This document shows positions 19,461 through 28,337 of a stretch of 64,000 nucleotides of DNA, piece after piece. Source of the DNA: an uncultured Christensenellaceae bacterium (lineage in GTDB: Bacteria; Bacillota; Clostridia; Christensenellales; Aristaeellaceae); contig CAJOJQ010000006.1 in assembly GCA_905234985.1 (NCBI GenBank), forward strand, positions 55,235 to 119,234, in the 5' to 3' direction. The notes beneath the pieces were generated by a model. It saw nothing but the letters and a program-made list of their open reading frames with translations. It had not been told where the DNA came from and did no database searches. The translations under genes were made by a program, and so were the position numbers. The stretch's first letter is position 1. Each line of letters begins with the position of its first letter.

Positions 19461-20426
19461 TCAGGCTTTGCCGTTGCAGCCCAGCACGTCCACGATCTTA
19501 TGGCGCACCATGTCGCGCAGCGCGGCGCGGGCGTCGGTCAGATACTGACGGGGATCGAAGTGATCGGGATGCTCGGCGAAATGCTTGCGGATCATGGCGG
19601 TGAAGGCCAGGCGCAGGTCGCTGTCGATGTTGATCTTGCACACGGACAGGGACGCGGCCTTGCGCAGCTGTTCCTCGGGGATGCCCACGGCGTCAGGCAT
19701 TTTGCCGCCGTATTCGTTGATGATCTTCACGAATTCCTGGGGCACGGAGGAAGAGCCGTGCAGCACGATGGGGAAGCCGGGCAGACGCTTGCTCACTTCT
19801 TCCAGCACGTCGAAGCGCAGGGGCGGGGGCACCAGGATGCCGTCGGCGTTGCGGGTACACTGGGCGGGGGTGAACTTGTAAGCGCCGTGGCTGGTGCCGA
19901 TGGCGATAGCCAGGGAGTCGCAGCCGGTGCGGTTGACGAATTCTTCCACTTCTTCGGGATGGGTGTAGCTGGAATCCTCGGCGGAGACCTTCACGTCGTC
20001 CTCAACGCCGGCCAGGGTGCCCAGCTCGGCTTCCACGACCACGCCGTGGTCATGGGCGTATTCCACCACGCGGCGGGTTTCCTTGATGTTTTCTTCAAAG
20101 GGCAGGCCGCTCTTGTCGATCATGACGGAGGTGAAGCCGCCGTCGATGCAGCTCTTGCAGGTCTCGAAGTCGGGGCCGTGGTCCAGATGCAGCACGATGG
20201 GCAGATCGGTTTCCTTCACAGCCGCTTCCACCAGCTTCACCAGGTAGGTGTGGTTGGCGTAGGCGCGGGCGCCCTTGCTCACCTGCAGGATCACGGGAGC
20301 ATTTTCCATCTTCGCCGCTTCGGTGATGCCCTGCACGATCTCCATGTTGTTCACGTTGAACGCGCCGATGGCATAGCCGCCTTCATAAGCCTTCTTGAAC
20401 ATTTCCTTGGAAGTAACCAGAGCCAT
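19461..20426 (-). CDS. fba: Fructose-bisphosphate aldolase, class II
   Basis: 321 residues from the ATG at 20426, chosen because AGGAGGA lies upstream; a longer frame exists but covers the promoter. The zinc enzyme splits fructose 1,6-bisphosphate in glycolysis. Visible landmarks are GAFNVNNMEI at the start, the zinc motif HLDHGPDFE near 80, SVMIDKSGLPFEENI near 105, YTHPEEVEEFV near 150 and VLHGSSSVPQEF near 215. Single-gene unit with a strong promoter and terminator, as expected for a central enzyme. Confidence 0.96.
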   Translation of the reverse strand: MALVTSKEMFKKAYEGGYAIGAFNVNNMEIVQGITEAAKMENAPVILQVSKGARAYANHTYLVKLVEAAVKETDLPIVLHLDHGPDFETCKSCIDGGFTSVMIDKSGLPFEENIKETRRVVEYAHDHGVVVEAELGTLAGVEDDVKVSAEDSSYTHPEEVEEFVNRTGCDSLAIAIGTSHGAYKFTPAQCTRNADGILVPPPLRFDVLEEVSKRLPGFPIVLHGSSSVPQEFVKIINEYGGKMPDAVGIPEEQLRKAASLSVCKINIDSDLRLAFTAMIRKHFAEHPDHFDPRQYLTDARAALRDMVRHKIVDVLGCNGKA

Positions 20427-20471
20427 AGGAATCATCCTCCTTCTATCAATAGGGCCTTTTTTCCAACCCCT

Positions 20472-20500
20472 ATTATACACGAACTTTCTTTTTTTGACCA
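20472..20500 (-). promoter_or_regulatory. Promoter of fba
   Basis: On the minus strand TGGTCA (20495-20500) is 17 nt from a perfect TATAAT (20472-20477), itself preceded by TG. Confidence 0.8.
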
Positions 20501-20552
20501 GACCCCCAAAGGCAAAAAATTGGATTTTCGTGATTGGGCGGCTTTATCAATT

Positions 20553-20668
20553 AGGTAGGAGGTAGGAAATAGGAGGTAGGAGGTTTTATTATGTTCATCA
20601 AGAAGCGTGTCTTCGTCCTTTTTGGGGACTATATAAACTTCCTACCTTCTACCTCCTACTTCCTACCT
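20553..20668. repeat. Heptad-armed inverted repeat, GGTAGGA family, copy 1
   Basis: Left arm 20553-20584 is GGTAGGA-type 7-mers; right arm 20637-20668 is the reverse complement. The core holds TTTTATTATGTTCA at one end and GACTATATAAACTTCC at the other. It ends 6 nt from the tlyA stop and may serve as its 3' end hairpin. Confidence 0.88.
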
Positions 20669-20674
20669 GAATTT

Positions 20675-21472
20675 TTATTTCAGTTCCCTGTGCGCTTCCG
20701 CTACCAGCGCGGCAATCTGCTCCGCATCGGGGGCTTTTCCCTCTCCCGGGCGGATATCCGCCAAAAATTCGATGTTGCCCGCCGGGCCTTTGATGGGCGA
20801 AAAGGTGAGGTTGTCGATGTGCCAGCCGAAAGATGGGGCGAACACGCAGATTTCCTCCAGCACCCGTTCATGGATTTCCTTTTCCCGCACCACGCCGTTT
20901 TTGCCCACCTGGCCCTTGCCCGCCTCGAACTGGGGCTTGATGAGGGTCAGGAACCGGCCCTTCTCCCCCATGATGGCGGCGGCCACCGGCAGAATCAGCC
21001 GGATGGAGATGAAGGACACGTCCATCACCGTCAAATCGGGCCGCAGGGGAAACTGCTCGGCAGTCAGCGTCCTTGCGTTGGTTCGCTCCATGACGGTGAC
21101 GCGCTCGTCGTTGCGCAGCCGCCAGTCCAGCTGGCCGTAGCCCACGTCGATGGCGTACACGTGTTTGGCCCCGTGGCGCAGCAGCACGTCTGTAAAGCCG
21201 CCGGTAGCCGCGCCGATATCCATGGCTACCGCGCCGGAAACGTCCGCCCCGAAGGCGGTGATGGCCTTTTCTAACTTATGCCCGCCCCGGCTGGCAAACT
21301 GGTTCTGTTCGCCCCGCACGTGCAGCGGCGCGTCCTCCTCCACCTGCTCGGAGGCCTTCAGCACCTTCTTTTCCCCCACGTACACCTGTCCGGCCATAAT
21401 CAGGGCCTGGGCCTTTTCCCGGCTTTCCGCCATGCCCCGAACGGTCAGCCAAACGTCCGCCCGCTGCTTCAT
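20675..21472 (-). CDS. tlyA: TlyA-type rRNA 2'-O-methyltransferase
   Basis: 265 residues from the ATG at 21472; the frame is open further upstream, but that part is antisense-like shadow of dxs. An N-terminal S4 RNA-binding domain (RADVWLTVRGMAESREKAQALIMAGQVYV) is followed by an FtsJ-like methyltransferase with the motif VAMDIGAATGGFTDVLL near 85-100 and the catalytic K-D-K-E type residues (LTLIKPQFEAG). TlyA methylates ribosomal RNA cytidines; some members are called haemolysins by tradition. The ATG overlaps the dxs stop (ATGA), the dxs-tlyA pairing common in Bacillota. Confidence 0.93.
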   Translation of the reverse strand: MKQRADVWLTVRGMAESREKAQALIMAGQVYVGEKKVLKASEQVEEDAPLHVRGEQNQFASRGGHKLEKAITAFGADVSGAVAMDIGAATGGFTDVLLRHGAKHVYAIDVGYGQLDWRLRNDERVTVMERTNARTLTAEQFPLRPDLTVMDVSFISIRLILPVAAAIMGEKGRFLTLIKPQFEAGKGQVGKNGVVREKEIHERVLEEICVFAPSFGWHIDNLTFSPIKGPAGNIEFLADIRPGEGKAPDAEQIAALVAEAHRELK

Positions 21473-23325
21473 CCTTGCTTGGCCTCCCTTACACGCGCGG
21501 CGATACTGTCCGCGTTCAGTCCGTAGCGTTCCAGCAGCACGCACCGGCTGCCGTGGGGAATGAAGCTGTCCGGCAGGGCGATCATGGCCGCCGGGCCGGG
21601 GAAATGATGCTTGACGCACCAGGCCCCCACGGCCTGGCCGAAGCCGCCGGACGCGGCGCTCTCCTCCACCGTAATGACCAGCGTGCCTTTTTGGAAAAGC
21701 TGTTTCAGCATTTCTTCGTCCAGGGGCCGCAGGGTGGAGGCGTTGACCACCGCCGTCTGCACCCCGTCCTTTTCCAGCAGATCGGCGGCGTTCAGGCATT
21801 CCCGCAGAATGGAAGAGGAAGCCAGCAGGCAGGCGTCCTTTCCCTGCCGCAGGGTCTCCCATTTTCCGGGGGCATAGCCCTTGCACGCCGGGGCGTTCAT
21901 TTCCGGGATGCTCCGGGGATAGCGGATGGCCGCGGGTCCGTCCTGGGAAAGCGCCCACCGGATCATCCCGCGCATTTCTTCTTCACACCGGGGGCACAGC
22001 ACGGTCATATTGGGCAGAGTAAGCAGCATCGACGTCCCGTAAATGCCGTGGTGGGTGGAGCCGTCCTCCGCCCCCAAGCCCGCCCGGTCCATGAGGAAGC
22101 ACACCGGCAGGCGCTGCAAACACACGTCCTCGATCATCTGGTCGTAGGCCCGCTGCAAAAACGTTTCGTAGATCGCCACGAAGGGCCGCATTCCGGCGGC
22201 GGCCATCCCGGCGGCCATGGTGACGGCGTGTTCCTCGGCGATGCCCACGTCGTACAGCCGGGCGGGATAGCGCTTGGCAAATTCCCCGAAGCCTGTGCTG
22301 TCCGTCATGGCGGCGGTGACGGCGCAGATGGCGGGGTTCTTTTCCGCCAATTCCGTCACGAACGCCCCGGCGCGCTTGCCCATGGAGGGGCCTTCCGTGC
22401 CCCGGCACTTGCCGTTTTCCAGCTCAAAGGGGGCGACCCCGTGGTATTTTTCCGGCTTTTCCTCCGCCTGGGTAAAGCCCCGGCCTTTTTTTGTGGCCAC
22501 GTGTACCAGCACGGGCTTGTCCATTTCCAGGCAGCGGCGGAACACCCGCTCCATCCCGGCGATATCGTGGCCGTCGATGGGGCCGAAATACTGAAAGCCT
22601 AAAGCGGTAAAAAACCGATCCTTCACCAGCACGTTTCGCACGTGATCCTTGAAGCGCTGAAACACGTTTTTCAGGGGCGTTCCCACCAGGGGGACGCGGT
22701 GAAGCGCTTCGGTGATTTTTTTCTTGGCCCCCAACCAGCCCCGGCTGACGCGCAGGCGGGTGAGCTGGCGGGACAGCGCCCCCACGTTGCGGGAAATGGA
22801 CATGCCGTTGTCGTTGAGTACCACCATCATGGGGATCTGGCTGCTGCCCGCGTCGTTCAGCGCCTCGTAGCACATGCCGCCGGTCATGGCCCCGTCCCCC
22901 ACCACGGCGACGACCCGTCCTTTTTCCCCCTTCATATCCCGCGCCCGGGCCATGCCCAGGGCGGCGGAAATGGCGGTGGAGGCGTGGCCGGTATCAAACG
23001 CGTCGTAGGGGCTTTCGTCCCGCCGGGGAAAGCCGCATACGCCGTCCGTTTTCCGCAGGGTGGAAAACCGCTCGCACCGGCCCGTGAGGATTTTGTGGGT
23101 ATAGCATTGGTGGCCCACGTCGAAAATCAGCTTGTCCCTGGGGCAGTCCAGCACCCGATGCAGGGCGATGGTCAGCTCCACCGCCCCCATGTTGGACGCC
23201 AAATGGCCGCCGTTCAGGGCCACCGTGCGAATGATCTTTTCCCGGATTTCCTGAGCCAGCCCCTCCAGCTCGTTTTCGGACATATCTTTGATCGCCGCGG
23301 GCGACGTGATTTCTGAAAGCTTCAT
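21469..23325 (-). CDS. dxs: 1-deoxy-D-xylulose-5-phosphate synthase
   Basis: 618 residues, normal length. Dxs condenses pyruvate and glyceraldehyde 3-phosphate in a thiamine diphosphate-dependent step, opening the MEP isoprenoid pathway. Motifs: HLASNMGAVELTIALH near 40, the ThDP motif VGDGAMTGGMCYEALNDAG near 145-165 and DRAGLGAEDGSTHHG near 405. The start ATG at 23325 follows GGAAGGGG. It is co-translated with tlyA. Confidence 0.96.
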   Translation of the reverse strand: MKLSEITSPAAIKDMSENELEGLAQEIREKIIRTVALNGGHLASNMGAVELTIALHRVLDCPRDKLIFDVGHQCYTHKILTGRCERFSTLRKTDGVCGFPRRDESPYDAFDTGHASTAISAALGMARARDMKGEKGRVVAVVGDGAMTGGMCYEALNDAGSSQIPMMVVLNDNGMSISRNVGALSRQLTRLRVSRGWLGAKKKITEALHRVPLVGTPLKNVFQRFKDHVRNVLVKDRFFTALGFQYFGPIDGHDIAGMERVFRRCLEMDKPVLVHVATKKGRGFTQAEEKPEKYHGVAPFELENGKCRGTEGPSMGKRAGAFVTELAEKNPAICAVTAAMTDSTGFGEFAKRYPARLYDVGIAEEHAVTMAAGMAAAGMRPFVAIYETFLQRAYDQMIEDVCLQRLPVCFLMDRAGLGAEDGSTHHGIYGTSMLLTLPNMTVLCPRCEEEMRGMIRWALSQDGPAAIRYPRSIPEMNAPACKGYAPGKWETLRQGKDACLLASSSILRECLNAADLLEKDGVQTAVVNASTLRPLDEEMLKQLFQKGTLVITVEESAASGGFGQAVGAWCVKHHFPGPAAMIALPDSFIPHGSRCVLLERYGLNADSIAARVREAKQG

Positions 23326-23358
23326 GAAAGGTCCCCTTCCAGCAAGTTACCGAAAAAA

Positions 23359-23387
23359 ATTATATCATATCCGCGGCCAAAATGCAA
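23359..23387 (-). promoter_or_regulatory. Promoter of dxs-tlyA
   Basis: On the minus strand TTGCAT (23382-23387) is 17 nt from TATAAT (23359-23364), which has an extended TGA ahead. It is divergent from the promoter of the next gene. Confidence 0.75.
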
Positions 23388-23393
23388 AATTAT

Positions 23394-23403
23394 GTTGTAT
23401 AAT
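23394..23403 (+). promoter_or_regulatory. Extended -10 of the kinase-like/rqcH operon
   Basis: TATAAT at 23398-23403 follows GTTG; the -35 region is poor (GGCCAA at 23375). Its position rules out the in-frame ATG at 23392 and supports the start at 23428. Confidence 0.5.
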
Positions 23404-23427
23404 AAAAAATGTTTGGGGGGGAACGCC

Positions 23428-24291
23428 ATGCGGGATCGGGAAATCGAGAACATCGGGAACGAATACCAAATCGACGGCGTTCCCTATCTGGCCCTGGAGG
23501 AACCGGATTTGAGCTGGCTGCGCCCCTACGGCACGGTGTTCCGGGTGATGGACAGGCAGTATTCCGGCAGCCTGTGCTTCGGGGTGGAAGGCCCCTTCGG
23601 CAGGCTGTTCATCAAATACGCCGGGGCGAAAACGGTGAATTACCGGGGAAAGCCCCAAAACGCCGTGGCGGCGCTGAAGGAGGCCATGCCCCTGTATGAC
23701 AGGGAGCATCCCGCCCTGACAAAGCTCCTGGCCCACGGCCCGGCGGGGGACGGCTACGCCGCCATTTTCGCCTGGCGCGACGCCCTGCCCCTGTCCGCCG
23801 CCCACGGCCCAAACGCCATGAGCCGGATGCGGCGGCTGCCCCTGGAACAATCTCTGCGCATGCTGGACAGCGTGTTCGATCTGCATTTGAGCCTGGCCGA
23901 GGACGGCGTCGTGGCCGTGGGCTTTTCAGACGCCCACGTGCTGATCGACTTTGACCGGGGGGAAGCCATCGTGTGCGATATCGACCGCTACCGCTTCAAG
24001 CCCGTCTACAGCGAGCTGGGCCGCACGCTGGGTTCTTCCCGCTTCCTGGCCCCGGAGGAATACCGGCTGGGCGCGGTGCTGGACGAAACCACCACGGTAT
24101 ACGGCATGGCCGCCCTGGCCTTCGCCGTTTACAGCGTGCGGGGAAACCGCAGCCGGGAAGCCTGGATCGCCCCCGGCCATCTGTGGGAGGTGGCCCGGAA
24201 GGCCGTGTCCGAAGACAAATCCGACCGCTACCCCTCCATGCGGGCGTTTTTGGACGCCTGGCGGGAAGCGGTGGGGCGGTGCAATCTTTGA
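23428..24291 (+). CDS. Protein kinase-fold protein, possibly inactive
   Basis: 287 residues from the ATG at 23428, which has a GGGGGGGAA ribosome site. The fold looks like a eukaryotic-type kinase: a small N-lobe with FGRLFIKYAG (candidate ATP lysine), a catalytic-loop-like GFSDAHVLIDFDRGEAIVCDID and SRFLAPEEYRLG, which mirrors the APE motif. The usual HRD and Asn of the catalytic loop are not clear: FSDAHVL stands where HxDxxxxN is expected. Its last region (VSEDKSDRYPSMRAFL) is typical of kinase ends. The gene is 16 nt ahead of rqcH, so a role linked to ribosome quality control is possible but is inference. Confidence 0.7.
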   Translation: MRDREIENIGNEYQIDGVPYLALEEPDLSWLRPYGTVFRVMDRQYSGSLCFGVEGPFGRLFIKYAGAKTVNYRGKPQNAVAALKEAMPLYDREHPALTKLLAHGPAGDGYAAIFAWRDALPLSAAHGPNAMSRMRRLPLEQSLRMLDSVFDLHLSLAEDGVVAVGFSDAHVLIDFDRGEAIVCDIDRYRFKPVYSELGRTLGSSRFLAPEEYRLGAVLDETTTVYGMAALAFAVYSVRGNRSREAWIAPGHLWEVARKAVSEDKSDRYPSMRAFLDAWREAVGRCNL

Positions 24292-24307
24292 TTAGGAGAA
24301 ATGAAAC

Positions 24308-26050
24308 ATGCCAATGGACGGCCTGACCCTGGGCTTTATGGCCCGGGAGCTGAGAGAAACGCTGAACGGCGGAAAAATCGAAAAGGTGAACCAGCCCGAA
24401 AAGGATATGCTGGTGCTTTTGATCCACGCCCAGGGGAAAAACCATAAGCTGCTTTTGTCCGCCGCGCCCTCCTTCGCCCGGGCGCATTTAACGAACGCTG
24501 CCTACCAGAACCCCGCCGACGCGCCCATGTTCTGCATGCTCATGCGCAAGCATTTGCAGGCGGGCCGCATCACCGCCCTGGAGCAGCTTGGTGGCGACCG
24601 GGTGCTGAAAATCACCGTGGAAAGCAAGGACGAATTGGGCGACACCGCGCCTAAAGAGCTGTATTTGGAACTCATGGGCCGCCACAGCAATCTGACGCTG
24701 GTGAAGGACGGCCGCATCATCGACGCCATCCGCCACGTAAGCGGGGACATGAGCCGGGTGCGCCAGGCATTGCCGGGGCTGCCCTTCGTGCCGCCCCCCG
24801 CCCAGGACAAGATCGACCCGGCGGAACTGACGGAAGAAGCCCTTTCGGAAAAGCTGGCCGCGCTTTCCGGCCCCCTGGACAAGGCCCTGGCCGCGTCCAT
24901 CCGGGGCCTCTCCCCCGTGGCCGCCCGGGAAATCGCCTTCCGGGCCACGGGCATGCACCGGACGGAGCTGGCCGATTTGAACCTTACCGCCCTTTCCCAG
25001 GTGGTATGCGCTTTTTTCCGGAAAATGCCGGAAATCGCAAAACCCACGGCCCAAATGGGGCCTGACGGACTCATGGCGGACGTGCTGCCCTTCCCCTATC
25101 TGAGCCTGGAACCCGATCTGCAAAAGCCTTATCCTTCCTTATCTGCCGCCCTGGACGCTTTCTACTTCGGCCGCGACCGGCGGGACCGGATGAACCAGAA
25201 AAGTCAGTCCTTGAAGCGCCTCATCAAAACCCATTTGGAGCGGGACGAAAAAAAGTTGGCCTTGCAGGAGGAAGAACTCACCGCCAGCGCCAAGATGGAG
25301 GAATACCGCATCGCGGGCGAATTGCTCACCGCCCAAGGCTATCTGGTGCCCCGGGGCGCGGAAACAGTGGAATTGCCCAATTTCTACGATCCCAACGGGG
25401 GCACGGTGGAAATCGCGCTCGACGTGGCCCTGACCCCCGCCCAGAACGCCCAGAAGTATTTCAAGCGCTACCGCAAAGCCCGGGTGGCCCAGGATTTGGC
25501 GAAAGAGCAGAAGGAAAAGACCCTCAAGGAAATCGAACTGCTGGAACAGGCCCTCTTTGACTTAGAGGAAAGCGAAACCGAGCAGGACATGGCCGACGTG
25601 CGCAAAGCCCTGGAGGACGGGGGCATCGTGAAGCCCGCGTCCAGCGGAAAAGGCGGAAAAAAGAAGCCGCCGAAGCAGCCGGACAGCGCGCCCCTGCGCT
25701 TTGAGGCCCCCGACGGTACGGAGATCATCGTGGGCAAAAACAGCGCCCAGAACGACCGGCTCACGGGCGCGGCCCGGGGAAACGACACTTGGCTCCACGC
25801 CAAGGATATGCCCGGCTCCCATGTGATCGTGAAAGCGGAGCGTCCCGCCCCCGAAACCTTGGGGATGGCCCTGCGCCTGGCCGCCTGGTATTCCAGGGGC
25901 AAGGGCGCGGCGGTGCCGGTGGACTACACCCTGCGCAAAAACGTCAAAAAGCCCGGCGGCTCCCCCGCGGGCTTCGTGGTCTATACCAACCAGAAAACCG
26001 TCATGGTCTCAACCACGGAAGGCGAAATCGCCGCCATGAAGCGCATGTGA
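24308..26050 (+). CDS. rqcH: RqcH/NFACT family protein (Rqc2 homologue)
   Basis: 580 residues, the usual length. RqcH binds stalled 50S-peptidyl-tRNA complexes and directs C-terminal alanine tailing of the nascent chain. The NFACT-N domain starts DGLTLGFMARELRETL and includes HSNLTLVKDGRIIDAIRHV. A central coiled coil (about 290-430) follows. The NFACT-R domain begins near 460 with IIVGKNSAQNDRLT and contains WLHAKDMPGSHVIV. Older annotations call it a fibronectin-binding protein. An AGGAG site precedes the ATG. Confidence 0.95.
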   Translation: MPMDGLTLGFMARELRETLNGGKIEKVNQPEKDMLVLLIHAQGKNHKLLLSAAPSFARAHLTNAAYQNPADAPMFCMLMRKHLQAGRITALEQLGGDRVLKITVESKDELGDTAPKELYLELMGRHSNLTLVKDGRIIDAIRHVSGDMSRVRQALPGLPFVPPPAQDKIDPAELTEEALSEKLAALSGPLDKALAASIRGLSPVAAREIAFRATGMHRTELADLNLTALSQVVCAFFRKMPEIAKPTAQMGPDGLMADVLPFPYLSLEPDLQKPYPSLSAALDAFYFGRDRRDRMNQKSQSLKRLIKTHLERDEKKLALQEEELTASAKMEEYRIAGELLTAQGYLVPRGAETVELPNFYDPNGGTVEIALDVALTPAQNAQKYFKRYRKARVAQDLAKEQKEKTLKEIELLEQALFDLEESETEQDMADVRKALEDGGIVKPASSGKGGKKKPPKQPDSAPLRFEAPDGTEIIVGKNSAQNDRLTGAARGNDTWLHAKDMPGSHVIVKAERPAPETLGMALRLAAWYSRGKGAAVPVDYTLRKNVKKPGGSPAGFVVYTNQKTVMVSTTEGEIAAMKRM

Positions 26051-26160
26051 GTTTTTTCCGAGAAAACCACAAGGGGCAAAAAATTTTTCCCAATTTTATG
26101 AAACAAAATGGGGTGCAGCCGCGTTTTATAGATAGAGGCATTTCACAGGAGGCGAAAACC

Positions 26161-27609
26161 GTGAAAAAACGGGGCATGATTTTGCTGCTGACGTTGGCGC
26201 TGCTATCTTTGTCCGCGCCCGCCCAGGCGGGGTGGAACCCGCTGGACGTGGCGGCGGATGGCATTGGTATCGCCGTATATACTTCCAGCTCCGGCGGAAA
26301 ACAGGCGGGGATTCTCTACAACGGGTACAGAGACGACCTGGACCTGGAACCTACCAACGGCCTGTATTCCTGTACCCTGACAAGCGAATATACCGTATGG
26401 CTGAACCAGGACAAGGCGCAGAAAAACCAGCCCAAGGACGATAGCATTGGTTGGTACAGCCCGGAGTGGGTCGCCCTCATGCCCAGCAGTATTTTCGTGG
26501 CGGAGGTCGTTCAGCAGGACGCGTCCTTCTACACCACCCCCGGCCACAAGCATCTTTCCGCTAAGCACGCCGTGGGCACCCTGGTGAAGGTGTGCGGCGA
26601 ATTTGGCAGCGATTATTTCGTAAAATACGGCGGATATCAGCAGACGGGCTTCATGCCCAAAACCGCTCTGCGGAAGGTGCAGGACATAACCTACGCCCAG
26701 GCCAATAATGATTCCGCGCACTGGGGTCTTTCGGGCGTTCAGGAAATGACGGTGTACACCGGCGGCACGCCCATAGCCGTGGGCAGCTCCGCCACGGGAT
26801 ACAGCGATATGAAGCCCGCCGTGATCAAGGATGGGAAAACGGTGACGGTGCTGAAAACGGTGGGGGACTGGGCGCAGCTTCTGGACGGATATTTTATAGA
26901 AACTCGTTTCCTTTCCTCGGATGGCGACCACAGCGTCACCTATGCCACCGTGAAAACCACCGGCGTGCTGAACCGGCTGAACGTGCGGTATTCCGCCAGC
27001 ACGGACGACCCGGCGGAATGTAAGCTCTGCTCCGGGACGCGGGTGCAGGTGCCCGCCCACACGGACGAATGGGCCTCCGTGTTCGTTACCGGGGAAAAGG
27101 GCGGCGAGAACTGGACGGGCAGCGCCCAGATGCAGTATCTGGTGTTCGGTGACAAAGCGGATCAGGTAAAATCCGGCTGCGTCCGGGTGCGGACGACGAA
27201 AACGCTGTACAGCAGTTATTCGCGGAGCATGCGTCCGGAACCAAGCAAATATGGGAAGGACGAAATAACCCTGCCCGCCGGAACGGAGATGACCGTGATC
27301 GGCGTTCACAGCGGCTACGATGTCAACATGGACGACAGCGATGCATTCTTATGTCTGCTGGACGACGGCACAGCGATGACCGTCTTTAACTACGGCGGCA
27401 TCCTGGAGCCATTGGATTCTTTGGGGATCACGGTCAAAACGGCTTCCAATGTGCGCATGCGGGAACACCCCAGCAAAGAAGCCAAATCTCTCCGCACGCT
27501 GGACGCGGGCACCAAGGTGGAGGTGCTGCTCCGGGGCGAAGGGTGGACGATGATAAAATACAAGAACCAAACGGGCTACGTCATGAGCCGGTATCTGCAA
27601 TTTCCGTGA
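26161..27609 (+). CDS. Secreted protein with SH3-like domains
   Basis: 482 residues from a GTG at 26161 with an AGGAGG site. The signal peptide is KKRGMILLLTLALLSLSAPAQA. The C-terminal 65 residues are a bacterial SH3 domain (TASNVRMREHPSKEAKSLRTLDAGTKVEVL, then WTMIKYKNQTGYVMSRYL). At least three earlier segments carry the same VxxxVRxxPS-like rhythm (near 115-160, 255-300), suggesting degenerate repeats. SH3b domains usually bind peptidoglycan. No enzymatic domain is visible, so it may be a wall-associated scaffold. Function unknown. Confidence 0.75.
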   Translation: MKKRGMILLLTLALLSLSAPAQAGWNPLDVAADGIGIAVYTSSSGGKQAGILYNGYRDDLDLEPTNGLYSCTLTSEYTVWLNQDKAQKNQPKDDSIGWYSPEWVALMPSSIFVAEVVQQDASFYTTPGHKHLSAKHAVGTLVKVCGEFGSDYFVKYGGYQQTGFMPKTALRKVQDITYAQANNDSAHWGLSGVQEMTVYTGGTPIAVGSSATGYSDMKPAVIKDGKTVTVLKTVGDWAQLLDGYFIETRFLSSDGDHSVTYATVKTTGVLNRLNVRYSASTDDPAECKLCSGTRVQVPAHTDEWASVFVTGEKGGENWTGSAQMQYLVFGDKADQVKSGCVRVRTTKTLYSSYSRSMRPEPSKYGKDEITLPAGTEMTVIGVHSGYDVNMDDSDAFLCLLDDGTAMTVFNYGGILEPLDSLGITVKTASNVRMREHPSKEAKSLRTLDAGTKVEVLLRGEGWTMIKYKNQTGYVMSRYLQFP

Positions 27610-27616
27610 ACATATA

Positions 27617-27662
27617 AAATACGCCGCTGTCCGGATGATTCCGGCACAGCGGCGCATTTATT
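27617..27662. terminator. Bidirectional terminator between convergent genes
   Basis: CGCCGCTGT-CCGG...CCGG-ACAGCGGCG forms a 13-bp stem with one bulge, flanked by ATAAAAT on one side and ATTTATT on the other. It serves the SH3 gene (+) and the next gene (-). Confidence 0.75.
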
Positions 27663-27668
27663 GCAGCT

Positions 27669-28169
27669 TTATGGATCGACGTATTCCATTCCGGCGGGCA
27701 GGGCGGGGCGGCCAAACAGACCGGCGCTCTGGGCTTCCCGGCGCTCCCGCAGGGCGCGGAGCCTGTCCGTCCGTTCCCGGACGCGGAGGCCTAAGGTGGA
27801 CTTGCTCTTGTAATGGGACAGCAGCACCCGCGTGCCCATGGCGGCGGGCACGGCGGCGATGGGGCCAGCGGCAATCCCGGCCAGCGCGCCCACGCCCATG
27901 GCAGCGCCGGTTTTGACCATGCGCTGCACGGCGTCGCTGAACCCGGCCTTGCCGGTCTTCCGGCCCATGATCACCTGCACCTGTTCGGTCACGGCGATCA
28001 CGGCGAAGGGGGCGGCGGCGGTCAGGGCGTCCACTATGCCGATATCGTCCAGCAGGCCCAAATCCACCGCCACGTTATCGGCGTAGGAAAGCCCGGCGGC
28101 CACGGTATCCATCAGGGTATCCTTTTTGCGTTTCGTATATTTGTTCACCAAATCCCGATAGGCGGGCAT
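27669..28169 (-). CDS. Conserved hypothetical protein with Gly/Ala-rich helical segments
   Basis: 166 residues. I do not recognise the family with confidence. It starts with a charged region (VNKYTKRKKDT), then a hydrophobic stretch ALTAAAPFAVIAVTEQV (near 50-65). A Gly/Ala-rich segment around 88-115 could be membrane-embedded. The C-terminus is highly charged (RVRERTDRLRALRERREAQ). A GGGAGG ribosome site and promoter support expression. It may be a membrane-associated or stress protein; no motif assigns a role. Confidence 0.7.
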   Translation of the reverse strand: MPAYRDLVNKYTKRKKDTLMDTVAAGLSYADNVAVDLGLLDDIGIVDALTAAAPFAVIAVTEQVQVIMGRKTGKAGFSDAVQRMVKTGAAMGVGALAGIAAGPIAAVPAAMGTRVLLSHYKSKSTLGLRVRERTDRLRALRERREAQSAGLFGRPALPAGMEYVDP

Positions 28170-28228
28170 TTCAACACACCTCCCGCGCTGGAATTGAACC
28201 AGCCGTCTTTTGATTTCTTCCCATCCGT

Positions 28229-28256
28229 ATTATACTACAAACGGAAAAAAACGCAA
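28229..28256 (-). promoter_or_regulatory. Promoter of the Gly/Ala-rich protein gene
   Basis: On the minus strand TTGCGT (28251-28256) is 16 nt from a perfect TATAAT (28229-28234). Confidence 0.7.
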
Positions 28257-28291
28257 GCGTTTCGCCGGGAAGCCGTTTTTGTGACACAATC

Positions 28292-28327
28292 AAAAACGCA
28301 CGCGGCCTTTTCGGCAATCACGCGCGT
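28292..28327 (-). terminator. Rho-independent terminator of the coiled-coil gene
   Basis: On the minus strand ACGCGCG pairs with CGTGCGT, with an inner GCC/GGC, followed by a T-run, 10 nt after the stop. Confidence 0.75.
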
Positions 28328-28337
28328 TTTCATTTGC

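Noticed and set aside
20591..21274. Frame starting ATGTTCATCAAG inside the GGTAGGA repeat, with GGAGG upstream
   Set aside because: The ribosome site comes from the heptads by chance and the rest is antisense to tlyA. Other copies do not keep the frame.
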